Positions 1-8,613 of a stretch of 37,976 nt of DNA are shown here, in pieces (within the stretch, counting starts at the first letter, position 1; each line of letters opens with the position of its first letter). The notes beneath the pieces were generated by a model. It was not told the origin of the DNA and made no database searches. It saw nothing but the letters and a program-made list of their open reading frames with translations. The translations under genes and the position numbers were made by a program. Source of the stretch: Marinobacter sp. MDS2 (GTDB lineage Bacteria; Pseudomonadota; Gammaproteobacteria; Pseudomonadales; Oleiphilaceae); NCBI RefSeq assembly GCF_030718085.1, contig NZ_JAVAJF010000006.1:1-37976 (forward strand). The letters are read 5' to 3'.

Positions 1-3000
1 CGGCATCGTCTTCAGTGACTGCGGCATCAGCAGCGGTCACCGTTATGTTGGTCGCGTCATCCTTGCCCGTAATAGTGACGTTAACCACCTGAGTCGAACC
101 GTCAGCACTGGTCGCGGTGAAGCTGTCAGTCAGGGTTTGCCCTTCAGCCAGCGCTTGTACCGTCGCGTTGCTGTTATCCAGGCTGTACGTCCAATTGCCA
201 GCACTGTCGAGATCAACCGTGCCGTAGCCGTTGGTAGACGCTGAAGAAGACTGCGCCAAAAACACCGCTTCACCGCTCTCGGCATCGCTGATGGTCAGCG
301 CACCGCTGTCTGTCAGAGTACCGTCCTCACTGACGGCAGCCGAGGCATCACCACCAATCACTGCTGCATCGTTGGTGCCGGTAATGGTGATGTTTTGAGT
401 TTGGGTGCTGCCGTCATCACTGGTGAAAGTGATGGTGTCGGCCAGCGTCTCGCCAGCCGCCAACGCTTGCACCGAGGCGTTGCTATTATCGAGCGCGTAA
501 GTCCAGTTGCCGCTGCCATCTACGGTGACCGTGCCGTAAATCGCGGCGCTGCTGGCTAGCGTGCCTTGGCCAGTATCCGGATCGGTGACAGTCACCGTGC
601 CATTGGCGGTGTTGTTACTCGCATCATCCTCGGTCACCGCCGTGTCCGCGGCGGTTAGGTTGATAGTGGTTGCGTCATCCTTGCCCGTAATAGTGACGTT
701 AACCACCTGAGTCGAACCGTCAGCACTGGTCGCGGTGAAGCTGTCGGTCAGGGTTTGCCCTTCAGCCAGCGCTTGTACCGTCGCGTTGCTGTTATCTAGG
801 CTGTACGTCCAATTGCCAGCACTGTCGAGATCAACCGTGCCGTAACCGTTGGTAGAAGGTGCGGACGTCTGCGAGACAAACACCGCCTCATCGCTATCGG
901 CATCGCTGATAGTCAACGTACCGCTGTCGGACAGAATGCCGTCTTCACTGACAGCAGCCGTGGTATCACCGCCAATCACTGCTGCGTCGTTGGTACCCGT
1001 AATAGTGATTGTTTGGGTTTGCGTGGTGCCGTCATCACTGGTGAAAGTGATGGTGTCGGCCAGCGTCTCGCCAGCCGCCAACGCTTGCACCGAGGCGTTG
1101 CTATTATCGAGCGCGTAAGTCCAGTTGCCGCTGCCATCTACAGTGACCGTTCCGTAGTTTGCGGTGCTACTGGCTAGCGTGCCCTCACCCGTATCCGGAT
1201 CAGAAATGGTCACTGTGCCAGTGGCGGTATTGTTGCCGGCGTCGTCTTCGGTGACTGTTGAATCAGCAGCGGTCACCGTTATGTTGGTCGCGTCATCCTT
1301 GCCCGTAATAGTGACGTTAACCACCTGAGTCGAACCTTCAGCACTGGTCGCGGTGAAGTTGTCAGTCAGTGTTTGCCCTTCAGCCAGCGCTTGTACCGTC
1401 GCGTTGCTGTTATCCAGGTTGTACGTCCAGTTGCCAGCACTGTCGAGATCAACCGTGCCGTAACCATTGGCAGACGCTGCAGAAGACTGCGCCACAAACA
1501 CCGCTTCACCGCTATCGGCATCGCTGATCGTCAGCGCACCCGTGTCGGACACGATACCGTCTTCACTGACGGCAGCCGTGGTATCACCACCAATCACTGC
1601 CACATCGTTGGTACCCGTAATAGTGATGGTTTGGGTTTGCGTGGTGCCGTCATCACTGGTGAAGGTGATGGTGTCGGTCAACGTCTCGCCTGCTGCCAGG
1701 GCTTGTACCGCAGGGTCGCCGTTATTCAGCGCGTAGGTCCAGTTGCCGCTGCCATCTACAGTGACCGTTCCGTAGTTTGCGGTGCTACTGGCTAATGTGC
1801 CCTGGCCAGTATCCGGATCGCTGACAGTTACGGAACCGTTCGCAGTATTATTTCCGGCATCGTCTTCTGTGACTGCGGCATCAGCAGCGGTCACCGTTAT
1901 GTTGGTCGCGTCATCCTTGCCCGTAATAGTGACGTTAACCACCTGAGTCGAACCGTCAGCACTGGTCGCGGTGAAGTTGTCAGTCAGTGTTTGCCCTTCA
2001 GCCAGCGCTTGTACCGTCGCGTTGCTGTTATCCAGGTTGTACGTCCAGTTGCCAGCACTGTCGAGATCAACCGTGCCGTAACCATTGGCAGACGCTGCAG
2101 AAGACTGCGCCACAAACACCGCTTCACCGCTATCGGCATCGCTGATTGTCAACGCACCCGTGTCGGACACGATACCGTCTTCACTGACGGCGGCCGAGGC
2201 ATCACCACCAATTACTGCTGCGTCATTCGCTCCAGTGATGGTAATAGCCTGGGTTTGCGTGGTGCCGTCATCACTGGTGAAAGTGATGGTGTCGGCCAGC
2301 GTCTCGCCAGCCGCCAACGCTTGTACCGAGGCGTTGCTATTATCGAGCGCGTAAGTCCAGTTGCCGCTGCCATCTACAGTGACCGTTCCGTAGTTTGCGG
2401 TGCTACTGGCTAATGTGCCCTGGCCAGTATCCGGATCGCTGACAGTTACGGAACCGTTCGCAGTATTATTTCCGGCATCGTCTTCAGTGACTGCGGCATC
2501 AGCAGCGGTCACCGTTATGTTGGTCGCGTCATCCTTGCCCGTAATAGTGACGTTAACCACCTGAGTCGAACCGTCAGCACTTGTCGCGGTGAAGCTGTCA
2601 GTCAGGGTTTGCCCTTCAGCCAGCGCTTGTACCGTCGCATTGCTGTTATCCAGGTTGTAAGTCCAATTGCCAGCACTGTCGAGATCAACCGTGCCGTAAC
2701 CATTGGTAGACGCAGCGGAAGACTGCGCCAAAAACACCGCTTCACCGCTCTCGGCATCGCTGATAGTCAGCACTCCGCTGTCGGACAGAATGCCGTCTTC
2801 ACTGACAGCAGCCGTGGTATCACCGCCAATCACTGCTGCGTCATTCGCTCCAGTGATGGTAATAGCCTGGGTTTGCGTGGTGCCGTCATCACTGGTGAAA
2901 GTGATGGTGTCGGTCAACGTCTCGCCTGCTGCCAGGGCTTGTACCGCAGGGTCGCCGTTATTCAGCGCGTAGGTCCAGTTGCCGCTGCCATCCACGGTGA

Positions 3001-3165
3001 CCGTGCCGTACGTCGCAGTGCTGCTGGCCAAGGCGCCCTCACCCGTATCCGGATCGGAAATGGTCACGGTGCCAGTGGCCGTATTATTGCCGGCGTCGTC
3101 TTCGGTGACCGCCGTATCCGCGGCGGTCACGCTGATCGTGGCCGCATCGTTGACGCCGGTGTAAC
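1..3165 (-). repeat. Tandem 618-bp VCBS double repeats inside the giant gene
   Basis: About five copies of a 618-bp (206-codon) unit run head to tail, in frame, and continue past the left edge. Equivalent points recur near 231, 849, 1467, 2085 and 2703. Each unit encodes two different VCBS-type subdomains of about 101-105 residues. One starts with an NITVTAADAAVTEDDAG-like segment and ends ITGANDA. The other starts AVIGGD and ends ITGKDDAT. Copies are near identical at the DNA level, with differences in scattered blocks. For example, 1373-1546 and 1991-2164 match almost base for base while the next block differs, as expected from recombination or gene conversion between copies. Copy number may vary between strains and be mis-assembled from short reads. 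Confidence 0.93.
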
Positions 3166-6100
3166 TAATCGTCGCCGCCAGGATGTTGGAATCCAGCGCC
3201 CCGTCATTGACCGTGACGTCGAACGCCGGCATCACTTCGTTTCCATCGTCCACAAACTCCACCAGACCACTATTGAGTTGGGCACTGGTGAAGCTGGTGA
3301 TCGGTACGTTAGCGTTGTTGCTGAGCTGGAAATATCCGCCGTTGAGGCCGCTGATTGTGAAGGTAAATTCTGTGTCGTCAGGATCGGTGATACCAAAGTT
3401 CGCCGCAGACAAACCGACAGTCTGACCTTCGATCAGAGTTAAGGCCGCGCTGTCCAACACCGGCGCTTCATTTGTATCCGTTACCTGGATAGTGAATATC
3501 TCGTCGTAACTCAATCCACCGGCATCAGTGACTCTAACAGTAATGTTATGTGATGCCGCCGTCTCATAATCGATCAGGGAAGCATCCAGTACGGTGATAT
3601 CGCCGCTTACTGAATCAATGTCGAAACGGCCACCCGCGTTATCTACGAGTGTGTAGCTGAAGCTGTCACCACGGTCGGGATCTATCGTCGATAAAGTGCC
3701 GACGACAGTTCCATTGGGGGAGTTTTCCGGAGAGGAAAGGATTAATTCCGGATTGCTCGGCGTGAATCCAGTACCACTTGTGTGCTGCACGGTCAGGTTG
3801 TTACCACCGACGCTTTCCACAATCGTGCCACTAGTGGACAGGTTGTCGAATATCCAGTTCGCGACCATGCCCGGTTCATTACTGGGCAGCGTCTGAGTGT
3901 AGTTCGTCGCAACTTCAGTAGCTGTGCGCACATCATCGAAGAGCCGGATATCATAAAGCTCTCCGTTGAAATATTCTTGGGACTCAAAAGTGCCACCGAC
4001 ACTGTCCTGCTCGAGGCCGAACATCAGCGTCCCGCCAGTCGGGATCGTCTGGCCAGTCGATAAACCGGTATTACTGTCAATCAATGCGCCATCGATGTAT
4101 ACGCTCCAGTCTCCCGCGCTGTTGTCCCAGCTCACAGACAGGGTGTGGCGTTGCCCATCCATCAGGGTCGCGTTGTAATTAATGGCATTCGAAAAAGCGG
4201 CGGCGCCTGTTCCGATATCCAGCTCAAGCGTATTATCTGCCATTGTATTAATAGCTAGCACGTCGCCGCCTGACGCAGTGTTGTACGATATGAAAGGCAC
4301 CTCGTTGGAGAAGTTGTTGCCTTCGAATTGTACCTCCACAGTGAACTGGCTAAGTGGGCTTGGCAGTCCGTTGTCGGCAACGAGATACGAATCGTTACCG
4401 TCTTCATTGAGGCTGAGGCCGCTCTGCGAGGTCGATGTGGTTATCAGATCGGTCGGTGCGTCGTTGACGGGGGCAACGTTGACAGTGGCGACCGTAGTGC
4501 CCCCACCCAACCCCGCATCGCTGTTGGATGTAGAGGCCTGTATCGTAAAGGTTCCGCTGCCGTTAAAGTCGGCCGTCGGGGTAAATTTCAACCCGGCACT
4601 ACCTTCGGCAACAGTAATGAAATCGCCGTTAATTATTTGAGTGACGCCGTCGTTTTTATATAGCGTTCCATCAGTGATGCCAGTGACTTTGTAATGAGTC
4701 ACTTCGGAACCATCTGCAGGGTTTGGTGTAATCACCAGACCACTTGTCGATTGCGTGTCCTCAGTTGTGCTTGTATTGGTAACGGACGGAGTGTCGGCCA
4801 TAGCGTTGACAACCACACTCGCGCTCGCCGTCGTTGAGGAGAATGGAGAGCTCCCTCCCCCCAGCTCCGTATACTCAACCTGAACATTGTCGATAGACAG
4901 ATTGTTTATTCCGGCACCCGTCTCTCCACCACTTACATAAAAACGAACCAGCGTGTTTGACGAGAGATGAGAGCTGAGGTCAATCGTTTGGGTGCCAACA
5001 CCTTGGTTTATAGTCGAGTTAAATGTTGCCACCGTGTCGTAGGTGGTACCGCCATCGCTCGAAACCTGAGCGAGAAGCGTGGCTGAACCGCCCAGCGCGT
5101 TATCGTAAGAAAACGAGAGAGTCGCGCCGGTCGCATTTTCCAGATTAACTTCACGGGAAAGACTATTCCCTGCGCTGGCGACCTGGAATTTCAATTCATT
5201 ACCCGATACCCTGATACGGCCATCTGTGGGATCAGACCCAGCGCTGTTTGAATCGACTTCGGCCCAGTCAGTACTCCACGCGTTCGTACCATCATTGTTG
5301 CTATACGAGACACTGCTGAATTCGTCCAGTGTAAACCTGGTACCTTCATCGATCGCCATAGAGCTGCCATTAGCACCGCTTGTCTGATCCCAGGCACGGA
5401 AGGTAATGCCGTTCGTGACAGTACCGTTCCAGTCTGCATCGGGCACGAATCGCACGAGCGTGTTCACATCGCCAGCCAGCAAGCGCGCAGCCGCGGTACT
5501 TGGCGAACCAAACGCCGTCCAAATGCCACCGCCGTTGGTGGTGAACTCCCAAGTACCGTTGGTGTTATCGACTCCGACCACAGCAATACCGCCACTCGAT
5601 CCACTATCGGCATCGGACACCTGCCCAGCGATCAGGCCCGAGACAAGGGTGCCTGAATTGTTAACGTCGTCTTCGTTAATTGAATTAAGGTCATTAGCAC
5701 CGCTGAGTACCGGGGCATTGTTTCCGTTAGCGATCACAACATTCGCTGCAAACTCCGAGGTATCCCCATACGCAAGCTGGTCATCACTGCCCACTTGGCC
5801 GGCGTCGTCAACCTTGGTGGCGGTAGCAGTGACGTAATCACCCTCGTTCAATGTAATACCGGTCAGTATTACGTCATTAAAAGAGCCATCGCCGGTACCG
5901 TTGGTGGTTACAGTCGTGCTTCCCAGGAAGAAGCGACCTTCGCCATTGGTTGCGTCCTGAGTGCCTGCCGTGTTGCCGAAAAACTCAATACGGTATGAAG
6001 TGGTTGCCCCATTGGTGTCGAGAGTGCCGCTCAGGGTCAGGTTCGAGCCAGTAAGAAGGGCCGTGGTGATTGCAGGGTAGTTTTGAAGATTATTTGCACC

Positions 6101-8569
6101 GGTATCGCCGTCGTTAGCGTCGTTGCTGGTAACGCCAGTGGTCCCCAGGTCGATTCCCATGTCGCTGTTGGAATGAATCTGGTTGCCGAGCACCGTATTA
6201 CCACTGCCGTTTACAATGTTGACACCATCGAGCGCATTAAACGCAATCAAGTTACCTGCGCCGGTTTCCGTGCCGCCGATCAGGTTGCCAGTCGCATTAC
6301 CCTGAATCTCGATGCCGTCATCAGAACGATTACCGCGATCGAGAGTACCGGTGATATCGGTACCAATATAGTTTCCTTGCACCGTATTGTTATTGGAATT
6401 TATTTCAATTCCTTCGAAATTATTAGAAATGACATTGCGGGCTGAGGCGGTAGTGCCACCAATGGTTGTATTGTCCGCGCCAGACAGTACTGCTATCCCA
6501 ACATCTGTATTTCCCGACCCCGTCGAACCATCAGGGTCCAGTCCGATAATGTTGCCCTGAATAATCGTCCCTGTTGCACCGGAGCCGGTGATATTGATGC
6601 CTTCGTTATTGTTGTTAGTAATCACATTACCTTCGTTTGCGCCAGTGCCACCAATAACAGTGTTGGCGCCTTGTACATTGATACCACTGTTACTATTACC
6701 AACTCCGACTGCTGTTCCGGCTCCTGCTGTGCCGATCCAGTTTCCCGAAAGAGTAATGCCATCAGCACCCGAATCAATCTGAACACCATTCCCCGAAAAG
6801 TTGGTAATCATTAATCCGCGTAAAATACTGTGGTCTGAGGTGGCCGAAAATTTGAGGCCGTCCACAGTGCCTGTGGCAGAAATCCCATCGATCCGGATCA
6901 CCGGATTGCCGGAAAAATCTGGCTCGGAGGTGCCGTCAAGGATCAACGTATCAGTAATTGTCGGCAACGCACTGCCGAGCGTGATGGTGTGCGCACCATC
7001 GACCAGAGGATCAGTGATATTGAACCGAATGGTATCTGCGATAGCGCCATTGGGTGTGGCGTTCGCAGCTTCAATGGCCTCACGCAGTGATATCTTGCCA
7101 TCGGCACCTTTATTCAGGTGTAACGCTTCAATGGATGAGGTATCACCATCGGCTTCATCGCTGGTGGTATCAACCGTCAGAGGAACAGATTTTATCGACA
7201 ATGCAAAAGCAGTCCAATTATCGGCCCCTGCCCAACTCCAGGCCATATCCACAGAAGGCGCTCCCGCCTTAGTGCTGCCGCCGGCATTGATTTCGTACCC
7301 GTAAGCATCCCAATTGTTCTCTTGCCCTGCGCCGGCTCCGGCAATCAGGTTATAGTCGGTCGGGTCATCCACTGACACCCCACCGTAGACAAGTTCGCCA
7401 GCGGCGGAAGCAACCGTTATTGCGGCCGTACCGGAAATGCCCGAATTGAACTGACGTGCAGTGATAGGGTTCGCCTGATCGACGCCGGTAAAGGTGGTGA
7501 CACCAACTGCTGCACCGTCTGAGTTGCCGCTAAACGTTACGTCAACATTATTGGTCCCAACATCCGGCGCAACCAGCGTCCAGATTTCGATACGGCTGTC
7601 ACCGTTTTTCTCGGCGCCGACAAACGTAGCACTTTGACTGCCGTAGGTAATAGAATCTACTGAATCCGTGGCGAGCCTGTGGTTCAACGTAACGACGATT
7701 GTCATCAGCCGATCGGAACCGGAGGTGGTGTGCGATACGAGAATGTTCCCACCGGTGCTTACACCAGTAGAGGTCACATCAACGGCCGCGGCCAGCGTAT
7801 GATCCCAAGAATCTAGTGTTGCATCGCTGAAGAGAGCGCCGGTTTCAATCAGACCGGTTTTATATTCCAATTCCCAATCACCACCCATATCCCAATTGCC
7901 CGTCAGGTCATCCGATGCCGCAATGTCGGCGGCCGTTAAGGTGGCGATTTTATCGATCAGGGCCTGGCCATCGGTTGACGCTGCCAGCTCACAGCCATAG
8001 AACAAAATATCGGCGTCGGCATTCAGGTGTTCACCCCAGGATTGCAGCTGGGCTTGGTAGGTAACTAGGTTCTGGTTATTGAGCTGGGTATTACCAAGAT
8101 CAACCACGCCATCCTCGCCATGCGAGATCAGGTGAATGGCATCAATTCCATGGTAGTCTGGCAAGGCTGCTGTGATCTGCTCAATGCCATCACTGTTATT
8201 GTCGAGCAGGATCACTTCAAAACAACGGCTGTTGTCGCTGTTGGATAACAGGTCATCAACAAGTTGCTGGTAATCCGGGGTATCGGTATCGACAAATACC
8301 AGTTCAAGACGGGGCGAGGCTTCTTCCAGAGGCGAGGTTACATCACCCTCTGAGGACAACGGTTCTGCAAGCGCGGCATCGGTTTGTTCTTTGTACAGCT
8401 GAGCGGTCTGTTTTTCCAGAACGGCGGCGGTGTCATCCAGCAGAGAGGCCAGAGGATCGTCTGCAGCGGGGTTATCAACCGCTCCGCCAAACATATCTGC
8501 GGAGAACATCATCCGGGGCTCTAGAGCTTCGATGACTGGCGCCGTACGTTTTTTGTCTTTCCTGTTCAT
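1..8569 (-). CDS. Giant LEPR/DUF4347/VCBS-repeat surface protein (5' part; C-terminus beyond window)
   Basis: Open from ATG 8569 to the window edge, about 2,856 residues, with the end missing. GGAG lies about 11 nt upstream of the ATG. There is no ordinary signal peptide. Residues 13-25 read IEALEPRMMFSAD, the LEPR-type N-terminal motif of giant proteins. Domains in order: DUF4347 at about 88-250, with His150 in ISHG and Cys193 in YGCELA; a beta-rich domain at about 262-463; a SLREAI motif near 492 lacking the usual preceding Cys; a right-handed beta-helix of GN/IG-rich turns at about 570-820; a jelly-roll-like domain at about 1077-1234; a LamG-like domain at about 1385-1575; a cadherin domain at about 1600-1700; a CSPG-like domain at about 1700-1800; then VCBS repeats to the edge. 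Probably an exported adhesin or biofilm protein (inference). It lies 44 bp after an HlyD-type adaptor gene, so the upstream genes probably export it. Confidence 0.9.
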   Translation of the reverse strand, partial: MNRKDKKRTAPVIEALEPRMMFSADMFGGAVDNPAADDPLASLLDDTAAVLEKQTAQLYKEQTDAALAEPLSSEGDVTSPLEEASPRLELVFVDTDTPDYQQLVDDLLSNSDNSRCFEVILLDNNSDGIEQITAALPDYHGIDAIHLISHGEDGVVDLGNTQLNNQNLVTYQAQLQSWGEHLNADADILFYGCELAASTDGQALIDKIATLTAADIAASDDLTGNWDMGGDWELEYKTGLIETGALFSDATLDSWDHTLAAAVDVTSTGVSTGGNILVSHTTSGSDRLMTIVVTLNHRLATDSVDSITYGSQSATFVGAEKNGDSRIEIWTLVAPDVGTNNVDVTFSGNSDGAAVGVTTFTGVDQANPITARQFNSGISGTAAITVASAAGELVYGGVSVDDPTDYNLIAGAGAGQENNWDAYGYEINAGGSTKAGAPSVDMAWSWAGADNWTAFALSIKSVPLTVDTTSDEADGDTSSIEALHLNKGADGKISLREAIEAANATPNGAIADTIRFNITDPLVDGAHTITLGSALPTITDTLILDGTSEPDFSGNPVIRIDGISATGTVDGLKFSATSDHSILRGLMITNFSGNGVQIDSGADGITLSGNWIGTAGAGTAVGVGNSNSGINVQGANTVIGGTGANEGNVITNNNNEGINITGSGATGTIIQGNIIGLDPDGSTGSGNTDVGIAVLSGADNTTIGGTTASARNVISNNFEGIEINSNNNTVQGNYIGTDITGTLDRGNRSDDGIEIQGNATGNLIGGTETGAGNLIAFNALDGVNIVNGSGNTVLGNQIHSNSDMGIDLGTTGVTSNDANDGDTGANNLQNYPAITTALLTGSNLTLSGTLDTNGATTSYRIEFFGNTAGTQDATNGEGRFFLGSTTVTTNGTGDGSFNDVILTGITLNEGDYVTATATKVDDAGQVGSDDQLAYGDTSEFAANVVIANGNNAPVLSGANDLNSINEDDVNNSGTLVSGLIAGQVSDADSGSSGGIAVVGVDNTNGTWEFTTNGGGIWTAFGSPSTAAARLLAGDVNTLVRFVPDADWNGTVTNGITFRAWDQTSGANGSSMAIDEGTRFTLDEFSSVSYSNNDGTNAWSTDWAEVDSNSAGSDPTDGRIRVSGNELKFQVASAGNSLSREVNLENATGATLSFSYDNALGGSATLLAQVSSDGGTTYDTVATFNSTINQGVGTQTIDLSSHLSSNTLVRFYVSGGETGAGINNLSIDNVQVEYTELGGGSSPFSSTTASASVVVNAMADTPSVTNTSTTEDTQSTSGLVITPNPADGSEVTHYKVTGITDGTLYKNDGVTQIINGDFITVAEGSAGLKFTPTADFNGSGTFTIQASTSNSDAGLGGGTTVATVNVAPVNDAPTDLITTSTSQSGLSLNEDGNDSYLVADNGLPSPLSQFTVEVQFEGNNFSNEVPFISYNTASGGDVLAINTMADNTLELDIGTGAAAFSNAINYNATLMDGQRHTLSVSWDNSAGDWSVYIDGALIDSNTGLSTGQTIPTGGTLMFGLEQDSVGGTFESQEYFNGELYDIRLFDDVRTATEVATNYTQTLPSNEPGMVANWIFDNLSTSGTIVESVGGNNLTVQHTSGTGFTPSNPELILSSPENSPNGTVVGTLSTIDPDRGDSFSYTLVDNAGGRFDIDSVSGDITVLDASLIDYETAASHNITVRVTDAGGLSYDEIFTIQVTDTNEAPVLDSAALTLIEGQTVGLSAANFGITDPDDTEFTFTISGLNGGYFQLSNNANVPITSFTSAQLNSGLVEFVDDGNEVMPAFDVTVNDGALDSNILAATISYTGVNDAATISVTAADTAVTEDDAGNNTATGTVTISDPDTGEGALASSTATYGTVTVDGSGNWTYALNNGDPAVQALAAGETLTDTITFTSDDGTTQTQAITITGANDAAVIGGDTTAAVSEDGILSDSGVLTISDAESGEAVFLAQSSAASTNGYGTVDLDSAGNWTYNLDNSNATVQALAEGQTLTDSFTATSADGSTQVVNVTITGKDDATNITVTAADAAVTEDDAGNNTANGSVTVSDPDTGQGTLASSTANYGTVTVDGSGNWTYALDNSNASVQALAAGETLADTITFTSDDGTTQTQAITITGANDAAVIGGDASAAVSEDGIVSDTGALTISDADSGEAVFVAQSSAASANGYGTVDLDSAGNWTYNLDNSNATVQALAEGQTLTDNFTATSADGSTQVVNVTITGKDDATNITVTAADAAVTEDDAGNNTANGSVTVSDPDTGQGTLASSTANYGTVTVDGSGNWTYALNNGDPAVQALAAGETLTDTITFTSDDGTTQTQTITITGTNDVAVIGGDTTAAVSEDGIVSDTGALTISDADSGEAVFVAQSSAASANGYGTVDLDSAGNWTYNLDNSNATVQALAEGQTLTDNFTATSAEGSTQVVNVTITGKDDATNITVTAADSTVTEDDAGNNTATGTVTISDPDTGEGTLASSTANYGTVTVDGSGNWTYALDNSNASVQALAAGETLADTITFTSDDGTTQTQTITITGTNDAAVIGGDTTAAVSEDGILSDSGTLTISDADSDEAVFVSQTSAPSTNGYGTVDLDSAGNWTYSLDNSNATVQALAEGQTLTDSFTATSADGSTQVVNVTITGKDDATTINLTAADTAVTEDDASNNTANGTVTVTDPDTGQGTLASSAAIYGTVTVDGSGNWTYALDNSNASVQALAAGETLADTITFTSDDGSTQTQNITITGTNDAAVIGGDASAAVSEDGTLTDSGALTISDAESGEAVFLAQSSSASTNGYGTVDLDSAGNWTYSLDNSNATVQALAEGQTLTDSFTATSADGSTQVVNVTITGKDDATNITVTAADAAVTEDDA

Positions 8570-8613
8570 CACGCGCCTAACTCCATTTCAGATATCGCTT
8601 CGTCAGAGTTTCC

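Noticed and set aside
849..2972. Four similar 89-codon plus-strand frames starting at 849, 1467, 2085 and 2703, looking like a small-protein family
   Set aside because: They recur exactly every 618 bp because they are antisense to the VCBS repeats of the giant gene. No ribosome sites, and the minus frame is continuously open with clear domains.
1..3165. Regular repeats that could suggest a CRISPR array
   Set aside because: The period is 618 bp, the whole unit is conserved and it is protein-coding in frame. There are no short repeats with unique spacers.
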